Shown here: in pieces, positions 11,141 through 23,304 of the stretch
Position numbering within the stretch: position 1 is the stretch's first letter
How the letters are laid out: the number at the start of each line of letters is the position of its first letter
Source: Labia minor
Taxonomy: Eukaryota; Arthropoda; Insecta; Dermaptera; Spongiphoridae
DNA: 64,000 nucleotides
Assembly (NCBI GenBank): GCA_963082975.1
Contig: OY720350.1
Coordinates: 6,157,488 to 6,221,487, forward strand
Direction: 5' to 3'
The notes under the pieces: generated by a model
Database searches by the model: none
What the model was told of the DNA's origin: nothing
The model's input: the letters and a program-made list of their open reading frames with translations, nothing else
Made by a program: the position numbers and the translations under genes

Positions 11141-11697
11141 AAGCTGGAGTGTCTCTACTCGACAATCTCGCAAATTTGAATTGGATTAATTAACATATAT
11201 TAGATTTAAATTAAATTTAATTAATTATAAATTAATAAATAATATTCATTAAATCAGCGCATGTTTGGCTCTTTGTTAATGGCACCACGTCACGTGTTGG
11301 CGTATGATTTGCAGTGTTAAAAAATTAATTCCGGTACTTTCAGCGATTCAATCAAGCTGAAATTCTATATTTAGCTGTTTTATCCAATTTGTAATCATGT
11401 GAAAAACTATCAAACATATCTTTATTTTTACGGTCACTTTAGAGGGAAAAAAATCAAAACGTTGTAGGTAATGACCCTCTTCCGGTTGAGCTACATTTCT
11501 CAAAAGTTGATAGAAAACTACGAATTTTGAATAATGCCCATGTACCGAATTTCATTATTCTAGCTCAAACCACATACACACAAACATTTTTCTCAATCTT
11601 AATGAAATTGATTCAGGAACCTTCAAAACGTATAAAAACATCAAAATCTCGACATCGAAAATTTTCGTGATCGCAATACTATCTCTGGCGGGATAGT
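11141..11697 (-). mobile_element. HINE-A copy 7
   Basis: Complete on the minus strand: left hairpin at 11680-11697 (CTATCCCGCCAGAGATAG, one mismatch) and right-end hairpin at 11142-11160. The microsatellite is reduced to CATACACACA. The internal stem and the CACGTGACGTGG motif are intact. Confidence 0.86.
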
Positions 11698-12298
11698 AAA
11701 TATAGGTAACAATTTGTGTACGCTATTCAAAAGAGATGGAAAAGAAATTTTATTTTTTTTGAAAATCTCATATTTCAATTTTTGTGTTGTTTTTTTATTT
11801 TTTCATTTTGGTTATCGAATAAATAACAAATATCAATCAAATACTTTTATTTACTGAAAAATTTAAAAGTAAACGTCTCGTTCTAGTACACCTATAATGA
11901 AATAAATATACAATACATATACCAATATATACAAATCAGATTTGGAGAAGAAATATTTTGATTTATGAAGGAAATGTAAATGAGATATCTGTAAGTAAAT
12001 AGGTATGTGTAAATAGGTAAGAGTTAAAAAAAAATCGAGGTCGAGATGAGAAAATAAATAGAAAAATAAAAATAAAATTATCCATATATAATTCTGATAA
12101 TATTATATATATTATAATTTAATTTATCTAAATAAATAAAAAATAATAATAATAATATTTAATTCAAATAATAGAATATAATGATTCACCTAATAATATT
12201 AAATAAGTAGAATATCCTAATAGCCAATCATTTTTACAATATTTTAATATTTAGTACAAGTAATATTTTATATTTATTTTATTTATTAATTGAAATAC
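11698..12298. other. AT-rich unique sequence
   Basis: No gene or repeat recognised beyond A/T runs. Confidence 0.5.
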
Positions 12299-12825
12299 GG
12301 TAATTGTTAACAAATTGAGAAGCTTCAGGGATTTGAATGAAACTTTGCCAGTGGATTCCTTTTTTAATTCAAAAGAAACTTTCCTTATGCAATATTTCTA
12401 GGTCTCTTCTAGTTTATGAGATAAAAATTATTAAAATTTGTATATTTAACTACCATATTTTATTCATTTGACCAGCAGAGGGCTCTACTAATCTTTTACG
12501 TTGGGGGGGGGGGGGAGTTTCAGTTCGGATTGGAAAAATTAAAAAATTTATTAATTAAATAATTTCCCTATATCCAAACCGAAACGAAAAAAAACCCCGA
12601 AAATTATTGAATAAGTGAATAATTATTGAATTAGTAAATAATACATTCCTTGATTGCTGCACATTTCAACGTCCATAATCAGTCAAACTTAAATAATTTT
12701 TATCTCGTAAACTAGAAGAGACCGAGTAATATTGCATAAGAAAAGTTTCTTTGGAATTAAAAATGGGATCGACTGGCAAAGTTTCATCTATATCTCTGAA
12801 GTTTCCCGGTTTGTAAACAATCACC
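12299..12825. mobile_element. foldback DNA transposon, copy 1
   Basis: The two arms of about 120 bp are inverted copies. The left starts GGTAATTGTTAACAAA and the right ends TTTGTAAACAATCACC. Both contain GATGAAACTTTGCCAG-like and CTCTTCTAGTTTAYGAGATA blocks. The centre holds a run of 13 G and the conserved GACCAGCAGAGGGCTC. It matches 61025-61545 along its length. No transposase is present. No matching target duplication was found for this copy. Confidence 0.75.
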
Positions 12826-13403
12826 ATATTTAATATAGTTATAGTTCATTAAATTCATTAAAGAGATTCTTGTCAAATTACTATAATATACTAGTAATCT
12901 TCTCAGGCCACAAAACTGGATTATAAAATATATATATATATATATTTGTTTATGTTGTTTTGTGACAATAATTATTTCACTACTCTGTTTTATTCCCCCC
13001 CCCCACCTCCCTCCCACCCTCACCCTTACAGATAGTCCCACCACACTAACATTAATTACATTCGTAATAATTAATTTATTAAATAATTATGATTTAGATT
13101 TGATTTTTTGGATGATATTAAATATTAAAAATCATCTTTTTCAAACTCAGTCAATAAATACGAGTATTAATAAAACTTCTAGTATTAATAAATATTTATT
13201 TTTAGATTAGATTAAATAGAATTCTTCCTCCCTGTCTATATAAATAAATATAATAATTCTTTCTTAAATGTAAATAATGAAAATAAAATAAAAACGAATA
13301 TTATTATTTACCATGTGATATTATCCTCTGATTATATATTTTTAAATCATATTCCATAATTATTAAAATTCTATCATTATTTTATTAGTTTTCCCTAATT
13401 TTT
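12826..13403. other. AT-rich unique sequence
   Basis: Contains a TA tract at 12928-12946 and a C-rich stretch at 12996-13026 followed by CTTACAG, which imitates a splice acceptor without a convincing exon after it. Confidence 0.45.
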
Positions 13404-13524
13404 ACTATCTCGCTAGAGATAGTATTGCGATCACGAAAATTTTCGATGGCGAGATTTTGATGTTTTTATACGTTTTGAAAGTTTCTGAATCATTTTCACT
13501 AAGGTTGAGAAAAATATCTGTATG

Positions 13525-13557
<33 letters not shown>

Positions 13558-14040
13558 ATGGGTGTATGTAGACAAGATTACGCAAAAACGGTTTGAGTTA
13601 GAATCATGAAATTTGGTATTTGGGAATTATTCAAAATTCGTAGTTTTCTATCAACTTTTGAGAAATGTAGCTCAACCGGAAGAGGGTCAACGTTTTGATT
13701 TTTTATCCTCTAAAGTGACCGTAATAATAATGATATATGTTTGATAATTTTTAACATGATTAAAAATTGTATAAAACTGTTATATATAGAATTTCAGCTT
13801 GATTGAATCGCTGAAAGTACCGGAATTAATATTTTCAATTTTATAACACGTTGACTGCCAATCACGCGCTAGCACGTGATATGGTGTCATCAACAAAGAG
13901 CCCAACATCTGATGGTTTAATCAATATTATTTATTAATTTTAATTTATAATTTATAATTAATTAAATTTAATTTAAAAATAATATATGATATTTAATCCA
14001 ATTCAAATTGCAAGATAATCGAGTGGAGACACTCCAGCTT
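13404..14040 (+). mobile_element. HINE-A copy 8
   Basis: About 637 bp, the longest uninterrupted copy. The left hairpin is CTATCTCGCTAGAGATAG. The (TC)n(TG)n microsatellite is at 13526-13558. The right end is GCAAGATAATCGAGTGG plus the hairpin at 14020-14040. It has an extra GTTGACTGCCAATCACGCGC stretch near 13852 that is also in copies 9, 18 and 19. Confidence 0.86.
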
Positions 14041-14182
14041 ATTTGTTTAAATAAAAAAATAGTTTTATGCCAGATGAAAAATCATCATAAAAGAGCAACT
14101 ACATGTATTATTATAATACATAGCACAAAATAAATGATAAAAGTAAAGTAAAGTAAAGCCTAATATATTTAAATTGTTATAA

Positions 14183-14217
<35 letters not shown>

Positions 14218-14522
14218 AACTTTTCCAAAAAAATAATTACAACAAAAACAATTATAAATTATACGTGTAATAAAGAATATATATAATATATATATTTCTT
14301 TCTAAAGTAATTAATATTTACGATTAATAAATCCTAAAAGGAAAATTTCAATTCGTCAGGTGAATATTATTGACTTAACTATTAGTACTAGTAATAATTA
14401 TGCTAATTAGAAAATATAAGATAATAAAACAAAGAAAGAAAGAAAGAGGAAGAGAGAGAGAGAGATGGTATTTTATAATTTTTTCTTTAACTTCATCTAA
14501 AAGAATTAATAATGTACTCGTA

Positions 14523-14563
<41 letters not shown>

Positions 14564-14870
14564 ATACATTTATCTTCCCTAAAAAGTTAAAAATAAATTT
14601 ACTAAATTGATATTTATTAATAATTCTTCAGTCAATAATATTTTTTTTTTAAATTTGTATTCTACTCAAATATCTTAATAAATATTTACATAGATTAAAA
14701 TAACCAAAGAAACTTAACATTTTTGTTTGTTTCGGAGTTTTTTTTTCTGGTAGGAAAGTAAATATTTTAAATATTTCTTATTTAGAGGGATTTTCTATAT
14801 ATTTATAAATATGTAATATATATTTCTTGCAATGTGAAAGAGTGATTTTTGTATTTGTTAATCATTTTCA
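14041..14870. other. AT-rich sequence with microsatellites
   Basis: Contains (TC)n(TA)n at 14183-14216, (GA)n at about 14453-14465 and (TA)n at 14523-14556. No gene is seen. Confidence 0.5.
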
Positions 14871-14886
14871 TTTATTTTATATATAA

Positions 14887-15161
14887 AAAAAACCTCTGCC
14901 TTTGTACGTCCTACGCAAGGACAACGGCTATCAATGAGGTGTCCTATGATCAGTCAAACTGGTCCTCTCAACCTTTACCTTGATTTTTTTGATCGGAGGC
15001 GCTATCAAGTAGCTTTTCCTCAATGTTGTTCCCGGAGGCTGGGTTGACTCCGTCCCATAGTCCCCAGCTAGGCAAATTCCCTTGCCAGGCCCGGGACCTG
15101 AACCTGGGACCATGTGAATGTGAGGCAGGTTCGCTACCCACACACCCAATGGCGCCTTCTT
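14887..15161 (-). mobile_element. tRNA-derived SINE, copy 1
   Basis: On the minus strand it begins GGCGCCATTGGGTGTGTGG (ending at 15156) and carries a tRNA-like head with the B box GGTTCAGGTCCCGG at about 15092-15104. The bases around GCCTCACATTCACATGGTCC resemble a tRNA-Val(CAC) anticodon arm, which is only a suggestion. A body follows and ends near GGACGTACAAAGG. A 16-bp direct repeat, TTTATTTTATATATAA, lies at 14871-14886 and 15162-15177. This is a target duplication consistent with LINE-driven insertion. Confidence 0.85.
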
Positions 15162-15177
15162 TTTATTTTATATATAA

Positions 15178-16500
15178 TGATTAAATAATAAAATATATAT
15201 TTCTATATATAAAGTGAGAGAGAGAGAGGGAAAGAGTTTTATTTTATTAAAAATTTGAAAAGTTGAGAGAACCTTTTGGTTAACTCATTTATTTTCCAAT
15301 TAGTTTTTTTTTGGACTTCCTTGGTTTGATTTTATTTATTGTATCATCTAATGACCCACAATCAGTTCCAAAATATACGAAAAAAAACAAGGTATGAATT
15401 GGGTCGAGAGTTCATCTATAAATGATGGCATAGTTTTTTGAATTTTATTTAATCATCCATGAAAAAATAAAAAAAAAACAAACTAATAATTAGTTAGTTA
15501 GGGTTGTAGTGACATTATAAAATTATTATTATTAATATTAACATTTCTACTACTAATAATAATAGTAATAATAATAGCCTCTGAGACTAATATAATGACT
15601 TCTAATAGACTGTATCCAATTGTTTATGACTGATCTGTAGTTATTTTTATATATACTTATATTATTATTTTTTATTTTTTTACTTTTACTTCTGTCACCT
15701 GTATCGAGGTTATTATGCCATTTCATTTAAGCCTATGTTTATTAATATCAATGATTGTTTTTCAAATTGCTATAAAATAATGTTTATTGCATAATAATTT
15801 TTTAGAAAAAAAAAAAATTATTAAATTGAAAGTATGAATGAATTGCAATAAAACTTCAAAAGTTAATTATAAAAACCATTAATGTTTTTTTTTTATTTCT
15901 CATAAAAAATTTGTTAAAATTTTTCAATTATAAACCTTGGATACAGAGTCTGTATTTGTTACTTACAATGATTATTTCAATTTGGCTATTATTTGAAAAT
16001 TGATTGATTTTTTCATGGAATTATCCAATTTTATAAAAATCTTAAATATATTAAATATAAATTTTCTTTTTATAACGTTTTTATCAACTTCACTTAATGT
16101 TTGTCTGTCTGTCTGTCTGTCTGTTTGATCTTATGACAAATTGATAACGATTTTTCATCAACATTAAATGAAGATAGACTTTTGAAAATCTTTATAGATA
16201 TTCCTTAGAAGATATTGAAGAAATATAATTGAATTATAATTAATTGTAATGTAATACAGATTAATTGTCTTTTCATTCCCGCCATCTGACGGATAAATAT
16301 TGAGTTGGTTTTTATTTGAAAATAATTCAAAATAATTTACAACATTAAACGAGGAATTTTTAATTAATACAATAATTATAATAAATATATTTTAAAAACA
16401 TTACTTCATTAATAACATTTAATTACTTAATAAATAATTATAATCATTTTTAAAAGATTAATATTCCCTTTTGTTTTCCACCGATTAATTTTTTTTACGT
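15178..16500. other. AT-rich unique sequence
   Basis: Contains a (TGTC)n tract at about 16101-16124 and ATT/AAT runs near 15520-15575. No gene is seen. Confidence 0.5.
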
Positions 16501-16697
16501 ATTATTTTTCAGTTTATGTGTTTAATATAATTTTTATTATTACAAAAATTTGACTTGATGTTTCATATAAATATATAAAACTAAATGCGCCCAACGTTTT
16601 TCGTTGTAACATATGAAGCAATTCATCCATAAACTGAAAAATGATTTTATTCTTTTTAATCTATGAAAAAACACGTTATTTTATAATTTTTTTTATT
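16501..16697 (+). repeat. R3 interspersed repeat, copy 1
   Basis: Its core is AAATGCGCCCAACG, then GAAGCAATTCATCCATAAAC, then ACGTTATTTTATAA. The same order of motifs is at 28375-28515, 34930-35119 (inverted), 52131-52397 (inverted) and 62398-62531. The upstream part (16510-16580) also matches 35050-35119. The motifs AACGTTTTT and AAAAACGTT can pair. The class is unknown. Confidence 0.7.
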
Positions 16698-17964
16698 TGA
16701 AAAAAAAATCTTTATTATTTGGTCGTGTTTCATGCCTATTGATAGAACTAGAACAGGTGGAATTGAATTGTTGCACGAGGCTATTCAATTTGTTTCGCTA
16801 TGAAAGGAGAAGGCAAATTCTTCATTCCATTCTCCACATACAAATAAATACCGACCAACAAAACGTAGCAATCAATGCCTGCCTATAAATAGGAACGAGA
16901 TCATTTCCTACTTTTATTAATTCTATCAATTCTTTTGCAAATCGATACCATCGATAATATACGTCAATAATATTCCTAATTCCTAATAGTATTTCATTTC
17001 ATTTTAGAAAACTTCACCTCTCTATAATTTATTCAACCTATAATAACCAACAAAATATATAATTTATTAAATTATTTAAAAAAAAAAAAAAATAAAAATA
17101 AAAATAAAATAAAATAATTTATTATTATTCCAAGCAATAACTAAATTTATCTTAGTTAATCATAAGTTGATTTGAAAACATTTGCATAAGCTTCGATATG
17201 ATATCATCTATAATATATATCTAACTATATACAGTATATTCATTTATTATGTTATATCTACCATAGATGAATTGAAAATTTTAGAAAAAAAAAAAATTAT
17301 AAATAAGGCAATTGATTACATATAAGTATCAAAATATGTTATTAATTAACTACAAAATTGGTAGGTACAATCAAGGTTATTTATTACTCATATTATACTT
17401 AATATTAGTTTGAAACTATCTATTTATTTGACAAATATAGCTATGTCCAATTATATTCGATATAATATTTTAAGTATTATTATTATTATTATTATTATAA
17501 TAATAAAGGAAAAAACAAGATTATATAAGAGAAGGGATTTGTTACCCTGCTTGATAATGAATCATTAGAAATGATATAAAAAGCACGAGAAACAAATCAA
17601 GAAAATAAATTACTGGAATTACGTGCAATTGAAATGATCTCTCTCTCTCTATATATAATATATATATATTCTTGTTTATTCATGTTCATCATATAATAAT
17701 ATATTGTATAAATTTATTATGCAATAAATAATAAAATATTTACATGATTTTTGGAAAATTTTTAAAATATATACACAAGTATTTATTCTTATTATTAATG
17801 AAAATATATGTATATATTAAATTTATATAGAAGTCGAAAAGAATATAAATGATAAGAAATTTTTATTTAACAGATAATGTCACTTTGTACATTTTAAAAC
17901 ATAACAATTATTAAGAAAAACATGAAAGTAAAAAGAATTTATTTAAATTTTTTTTTAAATTTAA
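16698..17964. other. AT-rich unique sequence
   Basis: The segment 16720-16895 is of higher complexity and open in one frame for 63 codons, but it matches nothing I recognise. (ATT)n lies at 17478-17505. The rest is A/T runs. Confidence 0.45.
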
Positions 17965-18450
17965 TCAGATGGAGCCAAGTCTGGAGAATAAGCCGCATGA
18001 GCTAGTACTTCACAATAGACATATCCGTGACCAGTTTTGCTGTGTGTGAGGGGGCATTATCATGAAGCAAAATGACTTTATGTTGCCTTTATGCATATTC
18101 CGATTCAAATCGATCATTTATTGTTAGTAACGATCAATATTAATGGTTTCGCCAAGTTTTCGTAGCTCATAATTTATTATACACTTTTTCGGTGGTTTCC
18201 TCGTTTCTCACGTCAAAATCATCACTTTTAAATATTTTAAACCACTCAAAGCATTGAGTTTTGGCAAGAGCATGTTACCATAAGCTTCGAGGATATAGAA
18301 AAATATGTATGAAACTTAGATTATTTTGTATTGACATACTTCGTCAGTTGTTAGAGGGAGAAGATGGCGCTACAGAAGCGATCTTAAGGTCTTTAAACTG
18401 ATAGTGAGCACCACTCTAGGGAAATTCCGGTTTCATACTTCTACACCTGG
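17965..18450 (-). pseudogene. degraded mariner transposase (minus strand)
   Basis: The minus-strand terminus is CCAGGTGTAGAAGTATGAAA, with its first base at 18450 next to TA. Then come a leader, an N-terminal remnant (AYGNMLLPKLNALSGL) and, after a gap, the catalytic region with HDNAPSHTAKLVT (second Asp) and HAAYSPDLAP. Frames are broken and the middle is missing, so it cannot make enzyme. About 55 bp beyond the terminus (18451-18505) is also shared with 4039-4102. Confidence 0.8.
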
Positions 18451-18505
18451 TATATCTTTATTCATTCTTTACTGTAGTTTTGCTAAAAATTTTCAAATTT
18501 ATTTA

Positions 18506-18799
18506 TTCACCTGTCATAAATATAAATAGATGATATTTATCTCATTTTATCTACATATATTATATATATTCATGGAATCATAGTAAGAAGAATAATTCAT
18601 ATAGTATTAAAAGAAAGAAAGCAAGATATTGATGTATTGGTAAGGTTCTCAATGTGTATTGGTTATACGAGATGTGTCAATAACATCTTGAAAATAAAAC
18701 TTTAACCAAAGTCATAAAATGATCGATGAATGATGATAAGAAAATCAAGAATAAATAAATAAAATAGAAAGTTAAATTTTTTTGTTCATTTTGGTTTTT
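18506..18799. other. AT-rich unique sequence
   Basis: No gene is seen. It ends in the T run that receives HINE-A copy 9. Confidence 0.5.
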
Positions 18800-19381
18800 A
18801 CTATCTCACCAGTATTGCGATCACGGAAATTTTCGATGTTGAGATTTTGATGTTTTTATACGTTTTGAAGGTTCCTGAATCATTTTCTCTAAGGTTGAGA
18901 AAAATGTCTGTGTGTATGTAGACAAGATTACACAAAAACGGTTGAGTTAGTATCATGAAATTTGGTACACGGGCATTATTCAAAATTCGTAGTTTTCTCT
19001 CAACTTTTGACAAATGTAGCTCAATCAGAAGAGGGTCATTACCTACAACGTTTTGGTTTTTCCTCAAAAGTGACCTTAAAAAAAAAGATAAATGTTTGAT
19101 AATTTTTCTCATGATTAAAAATTGTATAAAACTGCTATATATAGAATTTCAGCTTGATTGAATCGCTGAAAGTACCAAAATAAATGTTTTAACAGGTTGA
19201 CTGCAAATCACGCGCCAGCACGTGACGAGATGTCATAAACAAAGAGCCAACTCGCGCTTTTTTAATAAATATTAATTTTAATTTATAATTTATAATTAAT
19301 TAAATTTAATTTAAATATAATATATTATGTTATTTAATCCAATTCAAATTGCGAGATAGTCGAGTGGAAACACCCCAGCTT
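18800..19381 (+). mobile_element. HINE-A copy 9
   Basis: Left end CTATCTCACCAGTATTGCG: the second arm of the left hairpin is deleted. Right end GCGAGATAGTCGAGTGGAAACACCCCAGCTT, where the terminal hairpin has mismatches. Its microsatellite is only GTCTGTGTGTATG. Confidence 0.85.
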
Positions 19382-20123
19382 CTTTCAATTGAAACAATAA
19401 TAGAAAGTAAATAAAATAAAGGAACTTGGTTGATCAATTTTTTCCTTAATTTCTTTAATTTGATGGGTTTTTTTTTGTTTATTCTTTTGAGGTCAAAAGA
19501 GTGGATTCCGTTGCCAATTATCATTTTCATCATATTAACTCAAAGGGAGGGGCTTAAATAAAGATCGCGTGTTTTCGTGAAATTTCGTCTAAAATACGAA
19601 AAGGAAAAAAAAATAATAGAAATAATCAGACATTTTGTTATATTCATCTTTCTTTCTCTTTAAAAAATGACATTTTTACCGACCGACGATAGTAAGGGAG
19701 GTATTGTTTTTGTTTTCTTTTTTAAGCCCTTTTGTTTTATTATATATTTATAAAATATTAAATTTAATGTATAATGTGAAATAAAAGAAGAATTGTTTTC
19801 AGAATATACGAGCATATTTGCTAGTAGTGTACGATGACTGATACTTTTGCCATTTTGTTTTCATTTAATAAAAAAAATTCACTTATTAGGAGTGATCAAA
19901 TAATTATATTATTAAAGTATAATTATTATTATTTAAACTATTCATTGATAATTCAATTGTATTCTATACATCTAATTTTCATCTTTAATTCACAAATGAC
20001 CTCAGTTTAAAATTGCTTGTTGCAAGTTATATAATTATCGTGAATTTATCTGATATTTTATTTATTAGTTATTTATTAGTTAGTTATAATTTCAATTTCA
20101 ATTTATTTGAAAATATGGCTATT
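19382..20123. other. AT-rich unique sequence
   Basis: No gene recognised. Poly-T and ATT tracts are present. Confidence 0.5.
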
Positions 20124-20140
20124 TATTTTTCTAAAATAAA

Positions 20141-20395
20141 AAAATGAAGAAAAACGTCTTACGCAAGGACAACGCCTATCAAGCCGGTTATATCAATGAA
20201 GTGTGTTAAGATCAGTACAACGGGTCATCTCAACCTTTACCTTGATTTACTTGATCGGATGTTGTTTCTGGAGGCTGGGTTGTCTCCGTCCCATAGACCC
20301 CAGCTAGGGAAATTCCCCTGCCAGGCCCGGGACTTGAACCCGGGACCATGCGAATGTGAGGCAGGTTCGCTACCCACACACCCAATGGCGCCTCC
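20141..20395 (-). mobile_element. tRNA-derived SINE, copy 2
   Basis: The best preserved copy. On the minus strand the head starts GGCGCCATTGGGTGTGTGG and has the B box GGTTCAAGTCCCGG. A 17-bp target duplication, TATTTTTCTAAAATAAA, lies at 20124-20140 and 20396-20412. The close resemblance to a tRNA promoter (TGGGTAGCGAACC as the A-box region) suggests RNA polymerase III origin. The minus-strand tail is T-rich, not A-rich. Confidence 0.88.
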
Positions 20396-20412
20396 TATTT
20401 TTCTAAAATAAA

Positions 20413-21300
20413 TAATAATAATAATAATAAATTTTTAAGTTCGATATCGACACAGAAATATCTTGATTCTATATAAGCTTACTTAATTGTATGAGTATAA
20501 TACATTTTGAACAATTAATGATATTTATTCTATTAATTTATGATTCAAAAACTAATATTTGAATTTTAATTCAAGCATATAATAAAATGTCTAATACATG
20601 CATCGATTAAATAGTAAAACTAATAATATCGATAGAAAATCAATATTTGCAAATTGGCCTATTTAATGATTGCTTGAATTATCAAACTACGCAAGAAGAA
20701 TGCAAATAATAAATATATATGTACCTATATACATATGTAGATATGTATTGTATATACCTTTACATATATAATACTAATACTAAAGAGAATACCTATAGCT
20801 TATAGATAATATTATACGTATATCAAGTTCAATGATAAGAATAATAAATAAATAATGTCTTTCGATTACAAATATAAAATCAATATCCCTAATCAGTTTA
20901 TATATTTATATGTTCTATAAACATAATCATTACGAAAAGTGTGTAAATTACCTGACAAACTTTGTTCATTTTCATTTTTATTTTCTATCTTTATTCCAAT
21001 CTATCTTGGATAAGAGGTCAAATTCGTGATGAAACTTTGGTCCATCGAGTCGATTAGTAATGTATATAATCGTGCCTGATGACAGTCCGATATTGCATTG
21101 GACCCAATTTAATATTCCCACGAATAGTCACCATTTTGGTTTATTATTTATGCAAAGCTTTTTGTGGTTTCAACTTGATTTCAATGATTGAAAGAAGTTT
21201 ATGTAATGTAAATAATTGGATTTAAAACAAAATTTAAATTGTTATTTGCATTTTCTATTTGCCCAAGAGAAATGATTAATATTATAGATAACAAAAATAA
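20413..21300. other. AT-rich unique sequence
   Basis: The segment 20990-21160 has higher complexity (for example ATCGAGTCGATTAG) but no supported exon. AAT repeats lie at 20409-20430. Confidence 0.45.
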
Positions 21301-21370
21301 AATTCGGGATGGATATGCATCTCTGCCTGGTATTATTAGAAGAAAGCTTTAGGGTACGTTAATAAAAATT
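21301..21370. repeat. direct repeat X, first copy
   Basis: A 70-bp block starting AATTCGGGATGGATATGC and ending GGGTACGTTAATAAAAA. It is repeated at 21951-22020 with about three mismatches. It directly abuts the right end of HINE-A copy 10. Confidence 0.85.
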
Positions 21371-21947
21371 AGCTGGAGTGTCTCCACTCGACTATCTCGA
21401 ATTTGAATTGGATTAATTAACATATATTATATTTAAATTAAATTTAATTAATTATAAATTAAAATTAATAAATAATATTTATTAAATCAGCGCATGTTTG
21501 GCTCTGGCAACAAGTCACGTGTTGGCGCGTGAGATTTGCAGTGTTAAAAAATTAATTTTGGTATTTTCAGCGATTCAATCAAGCTGAAATTCTATATATA
21601 GCAGTTTTATACAATTTTTAATCATGTGAAAAACTATCAAACCTATATCTTTATTTTTAAGATCACTTTAAAGGAATCAAAACGTTGTAGTTAAAACCTT
21701 CTTCCGGTTGAGCTATATTTCTCAAAAGTTGATAGAAAACTACGAATTTTGAATAATGCCCATGTACCAAATTACATGATTCTAGCTCAAACCATTTTTG
21801 CGTAATCGTGTCTACATACATACATACACACACAGAGAGACAGTAACCTTAGTAAAAATGATTTATGATCCTTCAAAACGTATAAAAACATCAAAATCTC
21901 GACATTGAAAATTTCCGTGATCGCAATACTATCTCTGGCGAGATAGT
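21371..21947 (-). mobile_element. HINE-A copy 10
   Basis: Complete on the minus strand, with the left hairpin at 21930-21947 and the right-end hairpin at 21372-21390. A CATACATACACACACAGAGAG microsatellite-like stretch is near 21815. It lies between the two copies of direct repeat X. Confidence 0.86.
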
Positions 21948-21950
21948 AAA

Positions 21951-22020
21951 AATTCGGGATGGATATGGATCTCTACCTGGTATTATTAGAAGAAAGTTTT
22001 AGGGTACGTTAATAAAAAAT
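21951..22020. repeat. direct repeat X, second copy
   Basis: Same 70 bp as 21301-21370, exactly 650 bp downstream. It abuts the right end of the large Helentron-like element that starts at 22021. Confidence 0.85.
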
Positions 22021-22572
22021 AAGCGGGAGTGTCCTCCCCTAGACTTTCCCGCATATAAATAGGTATAAAGAGTTGTGAATGAATATTTAGAATGTGTAAA
22101 CTTGGTATTGATAAAGAGCCAGTTCGTATTAGTTTATTGGTGTAAAATTTGATATTTGGTAACATTTATATATATTTATATCTATATATATAAAGGAGAC
22201 TGTTTGTATGTATGTATGTATGTATGTAATTTGTTTACTTTTTTGCTGTCATAGAAACAAACAAAAAAGAAATTTCCTACTTAACCGACACTTTACCGGT
22301 AATTTAGAATTATAAACATCAAAAAATAAGAAACGATTTCTATGAAATTACATCACAATATTCTTATATACCTCTATGGTAACATAGGCTATAGATTTTA
22401 TTAATATCTAATCAATAAAACCGCAAAATTTAATTTTTTAAAGTTTATATATAGTTCTCCGTGTTGTTCATTCAAGAGCCAGGCGTGGCCCACTGACTGG
22501 CGGACTCATTTTACACAATGTATATAACTCTATCATTGAGGGTTCAGGCCAAATCGATCAACATTAATTAAG

Positions 22573-23300
22573 ATATTTTCATTATGACAGATATTAAAAA
22601 AACCGCGAATTCAATATCTCTGTTCACTAATTATTTGTTGACTTTAGTAAAACCTACGCATGACTCAATAGATCCGGATAAACTTTTTCAAATTTTGATC
22701 TTAAAATATATCTTGAAGGTAGTAAAGAAAGAGTAAGATGCGGAAATCAATTGTAAAATATTAGGTGACCCAGACGACTTAAATATAATAGGAGATTCGG
22801 CAATTGCAATTACAGATAGCGAGGAAAAATTAATCGAGGTAGGAAAAGAGATGAGGTTTGAAATTAATAATGATAAATAAATATATTTAGAAACAAACAG
22901 GAGCAGTATTAACATACAAATTGTAGAATTTGAATATGTAGAAAAATTGAATGTAATCACGAAGGATAATAATATTTGAGAAGAATTTAAATCGAAGTTG
23001 CAATCGGGAAACGCCTGTTATCATGCAGTAAAGAGGCTTATCTCATCAAAATTATTATAAAAGGGAATGAAAATTAAAATATATAAAACAATTATTTTGT
23101 CTGTTGTATTATATGAGTGTGAGACATGGTCTATGATCTTAGGAGATGAGAGTGGATTCAGAGTATTTGAGAATATAGGATTCTCCCCAGCATTTATGGG
23201 CCAAAGAAAGATGAGGGAATGACGTACGAGAGATGGAACAGAGGTTCAGGATAAGGACACTTGGAGAAATGTGGTTGTAGCTGCCAAGAACTTTCGAGTA
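22573..23300 (+). pseudogene. non-LTR retrotransposon reverse transcriptase remnant
   Basis: Conceptual translation, with stops and frame breaks, gives in order: DPDKLFQILILKYILKVV (like the SPLLFNL..LE segment), GDPDDLNIIGDSAIAITDSE (the catalytic YADD box decayed to DPDD), EVGKEMRFEINNDK, GNACYHAVKRLISSK and KIYKT..LYECETWSMIL (the family's usual YGCETW motif). This is the C-terminal half of a LINE reverse transcriptase. It lies inside the Helentron-like element on the opposite strand, so it was either captured or inserted there. It is not functional. Confidence 0.7.
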
Positions 23301-23304
23301 CCGT

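Noticed and set aside
12996-13026. C-rich stretch as an i-motif or promoter
   Set aside because: One homopolymer run plus CCCTCAC repeats; nothing else promoter-like nearby.
12962-13210. 82-codon plus frame after a polypyrimidine tract and CTTACAG
   Set aside because: The frame is Pro/Thr/Leu low-complexity followed by AT-rich sequence; the tract is a C-rich simple repeat.
14931-15149. 72-codon minus-strand frame, and a 71-codon plus-strand frame at 20196-20411
   Set aside because: Both are translations of the GC-rich body of the tRNA-derived SINE.
18801-19161. Frames of 68-103 codons on both strands
   Set aside because: They lie inside HINE-A copy 9; other copies do not keep the frames open.
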